A stretch of 64,000 nt of DNA. Source: Planctomycetes bacterium syqfu (GTDB lineage Bacteria > Planctomycetota > Phycisphaerae > Phycisphaerales > Phycisphaeraceae). Shown piece by piece: positions 26,390-35,629 of the stretch; positions within the stretch are counted from its first letter, which is position 1, and the number at the start of each line of letters is the position of its first letter. The notes under the pieces were generated by a model. That model was given only the letters and a program-made list of their open reading frames with translations. It did no database searches and was not told where the DNA came from. The stretch is from NCBI GenBank assembly GCA_020974905.1, contig CP087563.1:1054001-1118000 (forward strand). The letters are read 5' to 3'. The position numbers and the translations under genes are program-made.

Positions 26390-26716
26390 TCAGTAGTTCC
26401 TTTACGTAGGTAGTTTGATATTCATTTCCGGCCACAGAGGAAGATATGATCAGGCCCCAAAAAGAAAACCGAGAAAACCGCGCCTCGCACGCGTACGCGC
26501 GCACACGCGGCGCGGGGGGTATAGTAAGAGAGAGAGTGTTTTTCTATATATATTATTCATAAGTTCTTTTTCTATTGCCCTTTGCGATTTTGAGAAAACC
26601 GTTTTTTGTTGCGCGGTTTTCTGCGGTTTTCTTCGGTTTTCTCCCCCAATTGGGGCGATTGGCGGGTATTTTGCGTGTTGATGCAGAGAAAACCGCGCGG
26701 TTTTCTCCCCGGTGTT
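26390..26716. other. Candidate replication origin: iterons, AT-rich tract and palindrome
   Basis: This non-coding stretch lies between the Cys-rich gene and the 3' end of the primase gene. It holds at least eight half-sites of GAGAAAACCG or its complement: 26464-26471 (short), 26471-26480, 26592-26601, 26614-26622, 26624-26632 and 26634-26643, plus two making the perfect 22-bp palindrome at 26686-26707. An AT-rich tract (about 26536-26600, with TATATATATTATTCATAAG) lies between the two iteron groups and would suit strand opening. CCCCAATTGGGG adds a second palindrome near 26644-26655. Repeats, AT-rich segment and adjacent primase together look like a phage origin. A regulatory role cannot be excluded. 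Confidence 0.6.
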
Positions 26717-28990
26717 TCACAGAAGTATCCAACCCTTTCGCGGTTTGGTACTGCCTTCAATGGTTTGAAACAGGATGCGTTTCTGCTTGGTCAGCGCTTC
26801 GATGATGTTGTCATAGGTGCTGGGACTGGTGGCCATATGTCGACGCAGACGCCAGTCGGGCATGGGATACCAATCCTCTTTGCCAGAGTGTTTGCTACGG
26901 ATGAGGTAGCGCAATGCCTTCTTGCACTCGGCATCAAAATCGTTGGTACTGACATATTGATTGGCCATGTAGAGCATGCGCTGGATCTGATGCTCGACGA
27001 ACGCGCTGGCCCAGCGTACGGCATCGACACTGATTTCCGGTTGGGTGTGGTTTTCACTGCATGCGTAGAGCAGCGCCAGCTTGCGGGCGTTTTCATTGGC
27101 ACGGCCCCACACCGTCATCGCCACTTCGTCTTTGCGATCCTCAGCCTGGGCGTATTCACGATCAGCGCTTTGCCGGAAGTCATTGATGATTGTTTTGGCC
27201 TGGTCGCTGTAGGGCACAATGACGGGCACCGGGTAAAAACCGAGGAGGTTGCCACGATGTTCGCCTGGCTGGTAATTGCCCCACCAGCGCGCGGTTTCCA
27301 CCAGGCGGTCGGGCATGCTGTCGACGAGCCCGGGTTCCTGACCTGCTGAACGTTTACCCGTATCCACGATGACCATGCGGGCGAAGAAGCCATTGGTGAG
27401 CATGCGTTCGGACATGGCCTCGTAATAGTGCGTGGGTGTCGCGGTGCCGAAAACGGTGAGATGTGGTTGATGGATGACACCGGGGATGCGCGGCTTGCCG
27501 GCCTTGGATCGCATGGAATACATCATGCTGGCTGAGGAGAACAGTTCCAGCAGCACGGTCATGATCGATTCATTGCGCGCGTCCTTGGCTTTGCTGACGG
27601 CCTGGAGAATGCCGTCGATCTCATCGGTTTGATACATCGTGCAAGGCTGAGTAGCCAGTTGATCTTCGATGCCTTCACCGGATGCAAACTTGCGGCAAAG
27701 CGAATCGGCCATGTTGGCCGCGATGGCCAGGTGGGCGTTGATCTGGCGCGGGTAGTTCTTGCCGGCAGAGGATGAACCCAAGGCGAGCAGATAAATGTTG
27801 GTGCGCAGGTCGCCGGCTTCCCGCACCTTACGCCCGCAGAGATAGGATTGCATGGCCAGAGCGCCACAGAATGCCATGCCCAGGGACGGGTACGGCGCAT
27901 TGGCCATGCAGAAGTCGATCACCTCACCGATGAACCCGGGAATGTAGAGCAGGTTTTCAGGGAGCGGCCCCGGATCGGGTACGGTTAATGTGGCATCATC
28001 CTGTTCATCACCAGCCAGGATGCCCGATAGGTCCACATCGGAATTGTCCTGATCATTGAGATCATTACCGAACCCGTTCTTGGCCAACGTCTTGGTCGCT
28101 GCGGTAAAGTCACCACCGTGTTCCAGCAGTGCATACACAGCAAACGGCGAGTAACCACGATTGGGCTCAAACGGGTCGGCGTTGGATGAGAAAACATAAA
28201 ACACGCGATCCTTGAGCGTGGCCGACCAGCCGGTGTCTTTGCCTGGGCGACGCCAGTATTCGTTTTCACCGGGCGCGGCCAGCGTCCAGCCGTGTGTGCG
28301 TAGCAGGTCCTGCACTTCACCGCGTTTGTTGAAATCGTCACCCGGTCTGTAAGCATTGTCGGTCGCACAATGGCCATTGTCCGCAGACATCTGGCACCTG
28401 TGCGAATGGTGGGCCGATGTACTCGCACCATCGACCACCGGTGGGCAGTATTCATTGAGTTCCCAGGCCGTTTGCAACAACGTGTCACGCTGTGCTTCAG
28501 TGAGGACGGGCAGGTGTCCCAAGTCGCTCTGCATCAGCTCATAGCCCGGTGTGGGTGAACAGAGGAATAGTCCACCTTCACCACGGGTTTCGATAAGCGT
28601 CAAGATTTTGTCGTCGGCTTTGCGCTGGGCCAGTTTGATGTTGCCGCAGACGGGCACATCGCAACGATAGATCACATGCATGCCACCGGAAGGTGTCGAT
28701 TCGATCACCAGATGGTCACGTAGATCAGCGGGAATACGATCCATCCAAGCAGGGAACAATTCACCGCCACCATCGAAGTCGATGATCTCCAGATTGCCGG
28801 AGACTTGGCCGCAGATGATGCACACGGCATCGCCCCATGGCCATGAGTTGAGTTCAGCAGGCAGTGGTAACCGCTGCTGATATTGTTTCCACTTGCCAAT
28901 GGCCGGACGTTTTTCCGTGCGAATCGCTGGCAGGACAGACAAGCCGACATCCAAGTAGTTTTGAGCGGTATTCATGATTGGTTCATTCAT
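26717..28990 (-). CDS. Prim-Pol primase fused to DUF3987 helicase-like domain
   Basis: A 757-residue replication protein. The N-terminal 200 residues are a bifunctional primase-polymerase domain: LSVLPAIRTEKRPAIGKWKQ, the metal-binding LEIIDFDGG and STPSGGMHVIYR. From about residue 370 a DUF3987 region follows with a Walker A-like loop (LGSSSAGKNYPRQI), QTDEIDGILQAVSKAK as the acidic motif, and later helicase-type blocks. Such fusions act as primase and probably helicase for phage replication. The start overlaps the upstream nuclease stop by one base (TGATG). The gene ends ten bases from the palindrome of the proposed origin. Confidence 0.87.
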   Translation of the reverse strand: MNEPIMNTAQNYLDVGLSVLPAIRTEKRPAIGKWKQYQQRLPLPAELNSWPWGDAVCIICGQVSGNLEIIDFDGGGELFPAWMDRIPADLRDHLVIESTPSGGMHVIYRCDVPVCGNIKLAQRKADDKILTLIETRGEGGLFLCSPTPGYELMQSDLGHLPVLTEAQRDTLLQTAWELNEYCPPVVDGASTSAHHSHRCQMSADNGHCATDNAYRPGDDFNKRGEVQDLLRTHGWTLAAPGENEYWRRPGKDTGWSATLKDRVFYVFSSNADPFEPNRGYSPFAVYALLEHGGDFTAATKTLAKNGFGNDLNDQDNSDVDLSGILAGDEQDDATLTVPDPGPLPENLLYIPGFIGEVIDFCMANAPYPSLGMAFCGALAMQSYLCGRKVREAGDLRTNIYLLALGSSSAGKNYPRQINAHLAIAANMADSLCRKFASGEGIEDQLATQPCTMYQTDEIDGILQAVSKAKDARNESIMTVLLELFSSASMMYSMRSKAGKPRIPGVIHQPHLTVFGTATPTHYYEAMSERMLTNGFFARMVIVDTGKRSAGQEPGLVDSMPDRLVETARWWGNYQPGEHRGNLLGFYPVPVIVPYSDQAKTIINDFRQSADREYAQAEDRKDEVAMTVWGRANENARKLALLYACSENHTQPEISVDAVRWASAFVEHQIQRMLYMANQYVSTNDFDAECKKALRYLIRSKHSGKEDWYPMPDWRLRRHMATSPSTYDNIIEALTKQKRILFQTIEGSTKPRKGWILL

Positions 28991-29397
28991 CAGTTGCACA
29001 GGATTTCCTTTGTTTGATTCATGGCCGAGTTGGCTAAGGCCCAGTCTTTCCACGCGGCAATCTCCCGCCGCAACACATTGATATCTGCCAGCTCGGGCGG
29101 CGATATCTTTCCCTTCCATACAGTCCGGAAGCTGTCGACCGCCATCCGTTCCGCATCACCTTCAACGACAAACACGGTCGCCGGGCAGAGTAAAGTCAGT
29201 CGTTCAAACAAAAGTTCCTGACCTTTGCAGATGCGTTGATGCTCTTTCCATTCGAGGAACAGGAGATTGCCACTGATTTCCGTCACGGCATCAATGTCGC
29301 TGAAGGCGATCCGACCGGGCAGACAATCGGCAAACATTTCGATCTTGGGACGTTTCTTGAGATTGAAGCAGCCCTGCCGATTACAGTTCCAGAGCAT
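28990..29397 (-). CDS. PD-(D/E)XK-like phage nuclease
   Basis: A 135-residue protein. A small Cys-containing start (CNRQGCFNLKKRPK) leads into GRIAFSDIDAVTEISGNLLF and LEWKEHQRICKGQ. The Asp followed by a strand ending in E-W-K is the PD-(D/E)XK signature found in small VRR-NUC-like phage nucleases. ATVFVVEGDAE then forms the next core strand. The ATG at 29397 is chosen because the longer frame upstream runs antisense to nothing and lacks family-like sequence. The gene is coupled to the primase, suggesting a role in replication or recombination. Confidence 0.65.
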   Translation of the reverse strand: MLWNCNRQGCFNLKKRPKIEMFADCLPGRIAFSDIDAVTEISGNLLFLEWKEHQRICKGQELLFERLTLLCPATVFVVEGDAERMAVDSFRTVWKGKISPPELADINVLRREIAAWKDWALANSAMNQTKEILCN

Positions 29398-29410
29398 GGG
29401 GTTGTACCCG

Positions 29411-30556
29411 TTACTTGGCGGCATAGAACACATCCCCCAAGTCTTCGAACGCCTTGGTAAATCCATCGATGTTGTCACCGATGTACAACACCGCCTGTCC
29501 CTGCAACGGAGCGGAGGTTTTGTCCGGATGCCAGAAACGCACGCGCCCAACGGGAAAGCACACAGCCGATGCGACGGACAACAGTGCATGGAACCACTTG
29601 GTCTCTGTCGCGTTGTTCACCAGGACGATAGCCTGCGTGACATTGCCAGCCTCGTACTCTTGGACAAGTTTTTCGCAGAACTGCTGGATCAACGGTTGGG
29701 CATACGGCGGGTTCATGAACACACGGCCATGCCAGTTCTGTTGCAAACCGTTATCGTCAGCAGTAAAGATTCGCGTTGCACCGACGACCTTGTTGGCCGC
29801 GACGCTGGATGCCGGATCGAGATCGATCCCACCCATGACATCTGTCGCACGCTCGATGTACTGCGCCGGGGTGTACCATTCATTGTCGCCCGTGTTGTTG
29901 GCCACATGAGGCTTGGTCACCGACTCGCGTGCCTGCTGAATTTCCGATGGTGTTGGATTTTCAGGCAGGGAACGTGCGGCCTGTACCACTTCCTGACGTG
30001 CGGGTTTGATTTGGCCACTAACGATTTCACGATTGAGATCAAGACGATCAACGGCATCCGCGAATTGACCATCACGTTCAATGGTGCAGTGACTTACACG
30101 ATGCTCTTTGGCCAGGCGTTCCGAAGTTTTCAAATCCTCATTTTGAGGATTTGAAAATTCACCACGTCGATTACCACCACACGAACTCTTTAAACGGTTG
30201 TATCGTCGTCCGCGTAATAGACTCATCTGCTCAGGTGATAAATTGCGTCTGCCCAATTGATGGGTGTCGATCCAGTCGGCAGCAGCCGCACGATCCGGCA
30301 AACTGACAGGATGCAATTCGTAATCAATGCTGTACCGATCACAGATGGCTTTGCGGTTGTGACCATCAAGCAGAATGCATTGCTCAGCCCATACAATCAG
30401 CGGATCGATGCAGCCGTCGCGCAAGAGATTCTCTTCCAGGCCGGACAGTTCCTCATCCGTGAGTGGTGGAATCAGACTCTGGAATTCATCATCGATAACA
30501 ACGCTCAGCGATGCATCGAGGATTGCAGGATTGTTTTCAACATTGGTTGTATTCAT
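29411..30556 (-). CDS. ParB-like domain fused to phage Dam-type adenine methyltransferase
   Basis: A 381-residue fusion. Residues about 20-110 form a ParB-like domain (IVWAEQCILLDGHNRKAICD), followed by a region with helix-turn-helix character (LAKEHRVSHCTIERDGQFAD). The C-terminal 180 residues belong to the phage N6-adenine methyltransferase (Dam) family: NEWYTPAQYIERA, IDLDPASS, the catalytic RVFMNPPYAQPL and VCFPVGRVRFW. This is a second, unrelated adenine methylase in the same phage, with the same N-terminal partner type. The start has AAGG seven bases before the ATG. Confidence 0.9.
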   Translation of the reverse strand: MNTTNVENNPAILDASLSVVIDDEFQSLIPPLTDEELSGLEENLLRDGCIDPLIVWAEQCILLDGHNRKAICDRYSIDYELHPVSLPDRAAAADWIDTHQLGRRNLSPEQMSLLRGRRYNRLKSSCGGNRRGEFSNPQNEDLKTSERLAKEHRVSHCTIERDGQFADAVDRLDLNREIVSGQIKPARQEVVQAARSLPENPTPSEIQQARESVTKPHVANNTGDNEWYTPAQYIERATDVMGGIDLDPASSVAANKVVGATRIFTADDNGLQQNWHGRVFMNPPYAQPLIQQFCEKLVQEYEAGNVTQAIVLVNNATETKWFHALLSVASAVCFPVGRVRFWHPDKTSAPLQGQAVLYIGDNIDGFTKAFEDLGDVFYAAK

Positions 30557-30567
30557 AAGGTTGCCTT

Positions 30568-32319
30568 TCAAAAAGGAATGTCATCGTCATCGGGCCATTG
30601 AGTCCATGGTTGATCAGGCGACACCGCGCTTGTGTTGGCCACCAGTTCTCGTTCATCGCTGCCATCAATGCGTGGTGGAATGGACCCCAATTCGTAATTG
30701 GTAATGCGGTCGAATTTTTCGCCGGTGACGGATCGCACGGTGATGGACAACGGTTGGGCCAAGACACCGTTTTCTGCCAACTCGACTGCGTGCTCCACGG
30801 TGTTGGGCATTGGTTCATTGGATCGGGCCTGCCACCATGTATGGGCTTTCTGCCAGGCGTAGCTGCCTTTGGGATGCGCGACGCAGATCCATTCACTGTG
30901 GTATTCGTTGAACCCGCAACGGTAATCGACACGCAAGGTTTTGGGATGTTCAGGTGGTGCGCCGCGTTTGGTGTGGATGCTGTAATACACTGAGCTGACG
31001 TCGTAATCCGTCTCGGTGACTTCACCAGACAACACACCTGCCGTCGAAGCACTGCCGTCATGTTTTTCCCGCTCAGGTGGTGGAAACTCATGGCCACAAT
31101 CCGGGCACACGCTGTACGACGCATGGATCAATGCCTGGCAATTGGGACATTCTTTGGCAGGCGCTTCACCACCACGGCCATCGGCTTTATCCTTAATCTG
31201 TAAGGCATCGACCGGACCATGCCGTAAGATGTTGCCACCAAAATCCAGCACCAGGCAGTTGGTTTTGGCCGGATGCAGTCGGAAGCCACGACCCAGCATT
31301 TGATAGTAGAGGCCGGGTGAGTTGGTTGGTCGCAGCAGTGCGACGCAATCAATGTTGGGGGCGTCGAACCCTGTCGTCAGCACATTGACGTTGACCAGGT
31401 ATTTGAGGTCGCCATCCTTGAACCGCCTGAGGATGTCATCGCGAAAGATGCCTGAACTATCACCACAGACGAATCCACAGTCGTAGCCCATGTCACCAAG
31501 GACACGCTGCACATGTTGGGCATGCTGTACACTGGCAGCAAAGATCAATACCGAATTGCGGTCGTGCGTCTGCTCGACGATTTCCCGGCATGCTGAATGA
31601 ACAAGACCGTCATCGTCCATCAATGCTTCGACTTCACCGGCAATGAATTCGCCAGCACGGACATGCAGACCGGACGTATCCGCCTTGCGCCGACCAGCCT
31701 TGGTTTTGAGCGGACATAGATAGCCTTGGGCGATCAGTTCACGAATGCCAACCTCATAGCAGACGTGGTTGAGGAGATTGTCAGGGCCACAAATGGTTCC
31801 GCTGGTCATGCGGTACGGTGTCGCCGTCAAGCCGATGAGTCTGATATTGGGATTGACGATCCGTGCATCCTTGATGAATTGCTGATACATGCCTTCGCCA
31901 TTGGGCGGGAGCATATGAGCTTCATCAATCAGCACCAGATCAAAACGATCCAATTCCGCTGCCTTGCGGTAGACACTTTGTATGCCTGCCACAATGATCG
32001 CATGGTCTGTGTCGCGGCTTTTCAACCCCGCTGAGTAACATCCAATTTGATGCCACAGATCGGGTGCCATAACATGCAATTTATCGATGGCCTGCTCCAA
32101 CAACTCCTTGACATGGGCAAGGATCAGAACACGACCATCCCACTTCTGCACAGCGTCTCGGCAGATGGTAGCCATCACCGGGGTCTTCCCCGATGCCGTT
32201 GGCAGCACAATACAAGGATTATCATCCCGACTGCGCAAATGCTTATACACAGCGTCCACCGCCTCAGCCTGGTACGGGCGTAAGGTGATCACAGGTTGTT
32301 GGGCGCAAGCCTGTATCAA
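30568..32319 (-). CDS. DEAD/DEAH-box superfamily 2 helicase
   Basis: A 583-residue SF2 helicase of the phage SSL2/ResIII type. Motifs in order: QAEAVDAVYKHL (Q-like), IVLPTASGKT (I), VLIDEAHML (II), GLTATPYR (III), LVNVNVLTTGFDAPN (V) and YYQMLGRGFRLHP (VI). A four-cysteine zinc finger (CPNC, then CPDCG) follows at about residue 400. The start is a TTG that overlaps the upstream stop (TTGA) and has GAGGTGG four bases before it; no in-frame ATG sits better. It probably unwinds DNA for phage replication or recombination. Confidence 0.9.
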   Translation of the reverse strand: MIQACAQQPVITLRPYQAEAVDAVYKHLRSRDDNPCIVLPTASGKTPVMATICRDAVQKWDGRVLILAHVKELLEQAIDKLHVMAPDLWHQIGCYSAGLKSRDTDHAIIVAGIQSVYRKAAELDRFDLVLIDEAHMLPPNGEGMYQQFIKDARIVNPNIRLIGLTATPYRMTSGTICGPDNLLNHVCYEVGIRELIAQGYLCPLKTKAGRRKADTSGLHVRAGEFIAGEVEALMDDDGLVHSACREIVEQTHDRNSVLIFAASVQHAQHVQRVLGDMGYDCGFVCGDSSGIFRDDILRRFKDGDLKYLVNVNVLTTGFDAPNIDCVALLRPTNSPGLYYQMLGRGFRLHPAKTNCLVLDFGGNILRHGPVDALQIKDKADGRGGEAPAKECPNCQALIHASYSVCPDCGHEFPPPEREKHDGSASTAGVLSGEVTETDYDVSSVYYSIHTKRGAPPEHPKTLRVDYRCGFNEYHSEWICVAHPKGSYAWQKAHTWWQARSNEPMPNTVEHAVELAENGVLAQPLSITVRSVTGEKFDRITNYELGSIPPRIDGSDERELVANTSAVSPDQPWTQWPDDDDIPF

Positions 32320-33152
32320 TCGACCACCTCCTCAGGCAGCATGAAGTGTTCAGCCCGGACGGGACGCAAGATCGAGCGGGTCTCACCGTGGAGCCAGTGC
32401 AGGAGGACACATTCGATCTTGCCGTAAAACTCCTTCTGGATCGTTCGGTTGCGCAAGCTGCCTGTTGCCATCAACTGGTCACGCAGTTTGATAATGATGG
32501 TGTCGTCTGTGTTTTCGATCATGCCTGTGGACAGGACCCGGCAGAATTGGGCCAGTTGATCGTGATCCACCGAATACCAGGCCCGCGCGATCACGGCACG
32601 TGTGGTCGCCGTACTCACACCCCGGACGGTTCCAACGACCGGCAGATTTTCAATGGCAAACGCAATGGCATCGTGATGGGTTCGCAGAGCCAGGGAGGTT
32701 TCTGCCGGAGACAAACTCGGTGAATTGACAAACCCGCCGAGCATACTGCGCAAAGTTGCCAGATGTTGATGTGTCACTTCACCGTTTTTCCCGGCAATAT
32801 TGAGGATATCCGCCATCGAGCGCGTCTTGCCACAATCGATGGTCATTAACACCTCCGGGGCAACGTTGCGCCAGACATACATTTCCACAGTCACACCAGC
32901 CATGGTGATGGCCCACAAGCGGTGCTGGCCATCGAGCAAAATACCGTTGGAATCAAAGGCAATACCAGCATGCGTCAATCGCCACTTGCCCTCGGACATG
33001 TCGCGGGCCAGGCGATGGACATGTTGGTCGGATACCTTACGGTTGTTGGTGTTGGAAATTTCGAGCCAGCGTAGTGCCATCTCCGGCCTAATGCTGACAC
33101 ATTCAACAGTGGGGACGTTGTTGGCAAATTGGGTTTGTTGGGTTGCTGTCAT
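32316..33152 (-). CDS. ParB/DGQHR-like phage protein
   Basis: A 278-residue protein. The N-terminal 100 residues show a ParB-like layout: NRKVSDQHVHRLARDMSEGK, then GILLDGQHRLWAITMAGVTV, where GQHR is the nucleotide-binding signature. The remainder is helical with no recognised domain. It is one of four ParB-like proteins in this phage. Start and stop are both fixed by 4-bp overlaps (ATGA upstream, TTGA downstream). It may be a DNA-bound clamp or an enzyme acting on nucleotides; the sequence does not decide. Confidence 0.7.
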   Translation of the reverse strand: MTATQQTQFANNVPTVECVSIRPEMALRWLEISNTNNRKVSDQHVHRLARDMSEGKWRLTHAGIAFDSNGILLDGQHRLWAITMAGVTVEMYVWRNVAPEVLMTIDCGKTRSMADILNIAGKNGEVTHQHLATLRSMLGGFVNSPSLSPAETSLALRTHHDAIAFAIENLPVVGTVRGVSTATTRAVIARAWYSVDHDQLAQFCRVLSTGMIENTDDTIIIKLRDQLMATGSLRNRTIQKEFYGKIECVLLHWLHGETRSILRPVRAEHFMLPEEVVD

Positions 33153-33880
33153 GCAGCACCTTCTTTCTGTTCCTGGAGATATTGATTCAGAGATTCGATT
33201 AATTGCTGGGCATAGTCCGTGCCCATGGCCGACACGATGGCGCGAGCGCCAAAGGCCGGATCGTGCGGAAGATTCAGATTGGTTTGAGCCAGCGCGGGGC
33301 GTGACTGACGGATGGGATTGTGTGATTTGGAACGATGGGCGGTGGACTTACGACTGTTTTTCTGCTTGTGCGTTTTACCGCCGCGTTTGTACTTGACGGT
33401 CTTGGGCTTGGAATCTATCTGCGGAATTTCCGCAGATAGACTTTTGCGAGTTGCGCCAACGGTCTTATCGCTCAGACCACATTGTTTGGCAATTTCACGA
33501 TTGGACCACTGCGACCACTCCTCGTCTTCAAGCATGATCAATACGGATTTTCGTTTATCCGCACTTGTCCGACGCAAGCCATGTTTGGCATTGGCACCCA
33601 CCGAATACAGAATCGCATCGCGTTGCGTGCCCTGGCGGATGTCGGCAAAGACATATTCGCAATCGATCTTTTTGTTGGCCCAATAGCGGTGGAAACCATC
33701 AGCCAGCCAATAGTTTGCTCCGTCAAAAAACACCGTCACAGGCGGCAAATTAAATCCCGAACCGTAGAGTTCGGCATAGTCGGCCACCACCTGCTCGTCG
33801 ATGGCGACACGCGGTTGCGTGCCGCCATCGATGCGAATCTGGTTGAGTTGGAGAGTCTGGGTTTGAATTTCAGTTGTCAT
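33149..33880 (-). CDS. ParB-like protein with helix-turn-helix
   Basis: A 243-residue protein from the ATG at 33880. The N-terminal ParB-like domain reads LNQIRIDGGTQPRVAIDEQV, then YWLADGFHRYWANKKIDCEY, with GFHR in the signature position. A helix-turn-helix follows (WSNREIAKQCGLSDKTVGAT), then a very basic Lys/Arg/Ser/His linker and a C-terminal helix. This is the layout of phage ParB/RepB-type regulators that recognise DNA sites. It overlaps the RusA gene by 11 bases and the next ParB-like gene by four. Confidence 0.75.
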   Translation of the reverse strand: MTTEIQTQTLQLNQIRIDGGTQPRVAIDEQVVADYAELYGSGFNLPPVTVFFDGANYWLADGFHRYWANKKIDCEYVFADIRQGTQRDAILYSVGANAKHGLRRTSADKRKSVLIMLEDEEWSQWSNREIAKQCGLSDKTVGATRKSLSAEIPQIDSKPKTVKYKRGGKTHKQKNSRKSTAHRSKSHNPIRQSRPALAQTNLNLPHDPAFGARAIVSAMGTDYAQQLIESLNQYLQEQKEGAA

Positions 33881-34283
33881 TGAAACGTTCGCTTTCAAGG
33901 CTGGGCATCGGGCTGCCACATAACGGGCAACGATGAAGTGGGTACTCTTGGATTCGCACGACCAGTTGGCCACCGGGGATGGGCAATTTGCGTTGCGAAA
34001 TCAGCAAATCGATCTGCGAATCATCCAGGTAAATTCCGGCATGTTGCATCGAGTCCAGAGCAGCTTTCTGAATGTTGTCCAGATCGCGCCGCCGCCGATC
34101 CGGTGGGAACGCATCCATCGCCAGGGCAAGGCGACCGTCCCGCGGGGGTTGGCCACCGAAGCCCTGGCACTGCGTCACTACCTGCTGGCGATACGCCCGA
34201 CCTTCACGACTGATGAGCGTTCGCCCCCGGAAGTGTCGCCAGTAGTGATTGATCGAAGGTGGGTATGGCAAGACTAATTCCAT
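33870..34283 (-). CDS. RusA-family Holliday junction resolvase
   Basis: A 137-residue protein. The RusA core is plain: LPYPPSINHYWRHFRGRTLI at the start and FPPDRRRRDLDNIQKAALDS followed by GIYLDDSQID, containing the conserved Asp residues that bind magnesium. The last 30 residues add a Cys pair (HRCPLCGSPMPS) that looks like a half zinc ribbon and is not part of typical RusA. The enzyme cuts four-way junctions during phage recombination or before packaging. Confidence 0.9.
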   Translation of the reverse strand: MELVLPYPPSINHYWRHFRGRTLISREGRAYRQQVVTQCQGFGGQPPRDGRLALAMDAFPPDRRRRDLDNIQKAALDSMQHAGIYLDDSQIDLLISQRKLPIPGGQLVVRIQEYPLHRCPLCGSPMPSLESERFNDN

Positions 34284-34294
34284 GCGACACCTCC

Positions 34295-34774
34295 TTAGCG
34301 TTTCCAGGGCGGCGTGTTGCCGGTAGCCGCCTGGGATTGGGCAGTGGACGCGTCGCTTGAACTGCTGACAGTCTGCTTGGCCTTCGGTTCGTAACCTTTA
34401 ACCTCGTTGCTCAAATCACCTGTATCAGGCCGTTTTTTGAGCTTGACGCTGATCACCAACGGCAGGTTGTGCAGATCAACACTGTCGCGCGGTTGCATGA
34501 CATTGACTGCACGACAGATGGCTGACAGGTCGCCTTGTGCGATTTTCACGGCAGTGGCATTGGGGTTTTCCAGGTTCAAGCGTGACCAGAGTTGCCTGCC
34601 TTTGTAGTCACCTTCCAGAATGCTGAAGGTGAGTTCGAGATAGCTGCCGTTCCCGGATTTTGTGGGCTTGGTTTCCGACGCGGTGATCGCTGCCAGGTAC
34701 TTGCCTGCCGGGATTGGCTCGAATGAGCTGTTGGGTTCGACTTCATTTGCGTTAAAGCCATTGAGATTAGCCAT
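34295..34774 (-). CDS. DUF669 phage single-stranded-DNA-binding-like protein
   Basis: A 159-residue protein matching DUF669: FEPIPAGKYLAAITASETKP, then SYLELTFSILEGDYKGRQLW, and a disordered C-terminus ending in PPWKR, the acidic/aromatic tip seen in SSB-like proteins. In phages these genes accompany a RecA-like ATPase and recombination nucleases, as here. The ATG follows GGAGG by eight bases. Confidence 0.82.
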   Translation of the reverse strand: MANLNGFNANEVEPNSSFEPIPAGKYLAAITASETKPTKSGNGSYLELTFSILEGDYKGRQLWSRLNLENPNATAVKIAQGDLSAICRAVNVMQPRDSVDLHNLPLVISVKLKKRPDTGDLSNEVKGYEPKAKQTVSSSSDASTAQSQAATGNTPPWKR

Positions 34775-34831
34775 GGGATAGTCCTCCATTGATTGGAAAA
34801 TGGTTTGATCGTTGAATAGGTGAGAGTGGGG

Positions 34832-35629
34832 TTAATGCTTGTGTTTGGCCGTTTGGTTCGACGTGGGTGTATCGGCCTGCGTCATCGCTTCCATCAGGGC
34901 ATACCATGACAGTGGTAATTCCGCTGGCAAACCGAAGCGATTCTTGGCCACGCAGGCTGGACTGCCCACGCAGCGGAGAATACGTTCACCACCATCCTTG
35001 CCCAGACCGGAGGCAAGCGTGCGTGTGCGATTAAAGCCAGTGTCTTCCGTTCGCGTGATCACCTTGCGTGTGGCAAACAACACGGCGTCAGCCCATTCGG
35101 TAATCACTGCATTGGCATGTTTGTGCAATCGCGGGGAAAACCGATCATACGCACCGACTTCCGGATCGGAGAAGGTTTCCACCTTGGCATGGGCCAAGCA
35201 GATCACACACATGCTGCGATCCTTACGCAGCACATCCAGGCCGGAGAGGATGGTTCGCCAATGCGTCAGGGCATGTGTGTAGCCTCGGGCATAACCGCCG
35301 TCGACCTTTTCGATACTGCTGACACCATACTCGCGGCAAAGACGATCCCAGACAAGGCGTTCGAGCCAGTCCAAAGAGTCGATGACAACTGTCTGGTATT
35401 CATGCTTCTCGTTGATCAAAGCATCGATGGATTTGATCACATCATCGAACTTGGTGGCCAAGGGGAAGCTGGCACAATCGATCTGGTCCAAGCCTTCTTC
35501 CGTGGGAATGAATACCGCATTGGGTGCTTGCGATGCGGTGGTGGATTTACCGATTCCTTCGATACCGTAAAGCACCATGCGGGGCGGTTGTTGCTTGGGA
35601 CCTTGATGAATCTGCTGGATTAATGACAT
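34832..35629 (-). CDS. RecA-like recombination ATPase (Sak4-like)
   Basis: A 265-residue ATPase of the AAA_24/Sak4 type. It has Walker A YGIEGIGKST, a Walker B strand TVVIDSLDWLERL and the MCVICLAHAKVETFSD block. Sak4-like proteins promote single-strand annealing or strand exchange together with an SSB, and the DUF669 gene next to it fits that pairing. The start overlaps the stop of the upstream wHTH gene by ten bases. Confidence 0.82.
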   Translation of the reverse strand: MSLIQQIHQGPKQQPPRMVLYGIEGIGKSTTASQAPNAVFIPTEEGLDQIDCASFPLATKFDDVIKSIDALINEKHEYQTVVIDSLDWLERLVWDRLCREYGVSSIEKVDGGYARGYTHALTHWRTILSGLDVLRKDRSMCVICLAHAKVETFSDPEVGAYDRFSPRLHKHANAVITEWADAVLFATRKVITRTEDTGFNRTRTLASGLGKDGGERILRCVGSPACVAKNRFGLPAELPLSWYALMEAMTQADTPTSNQTAKHKH

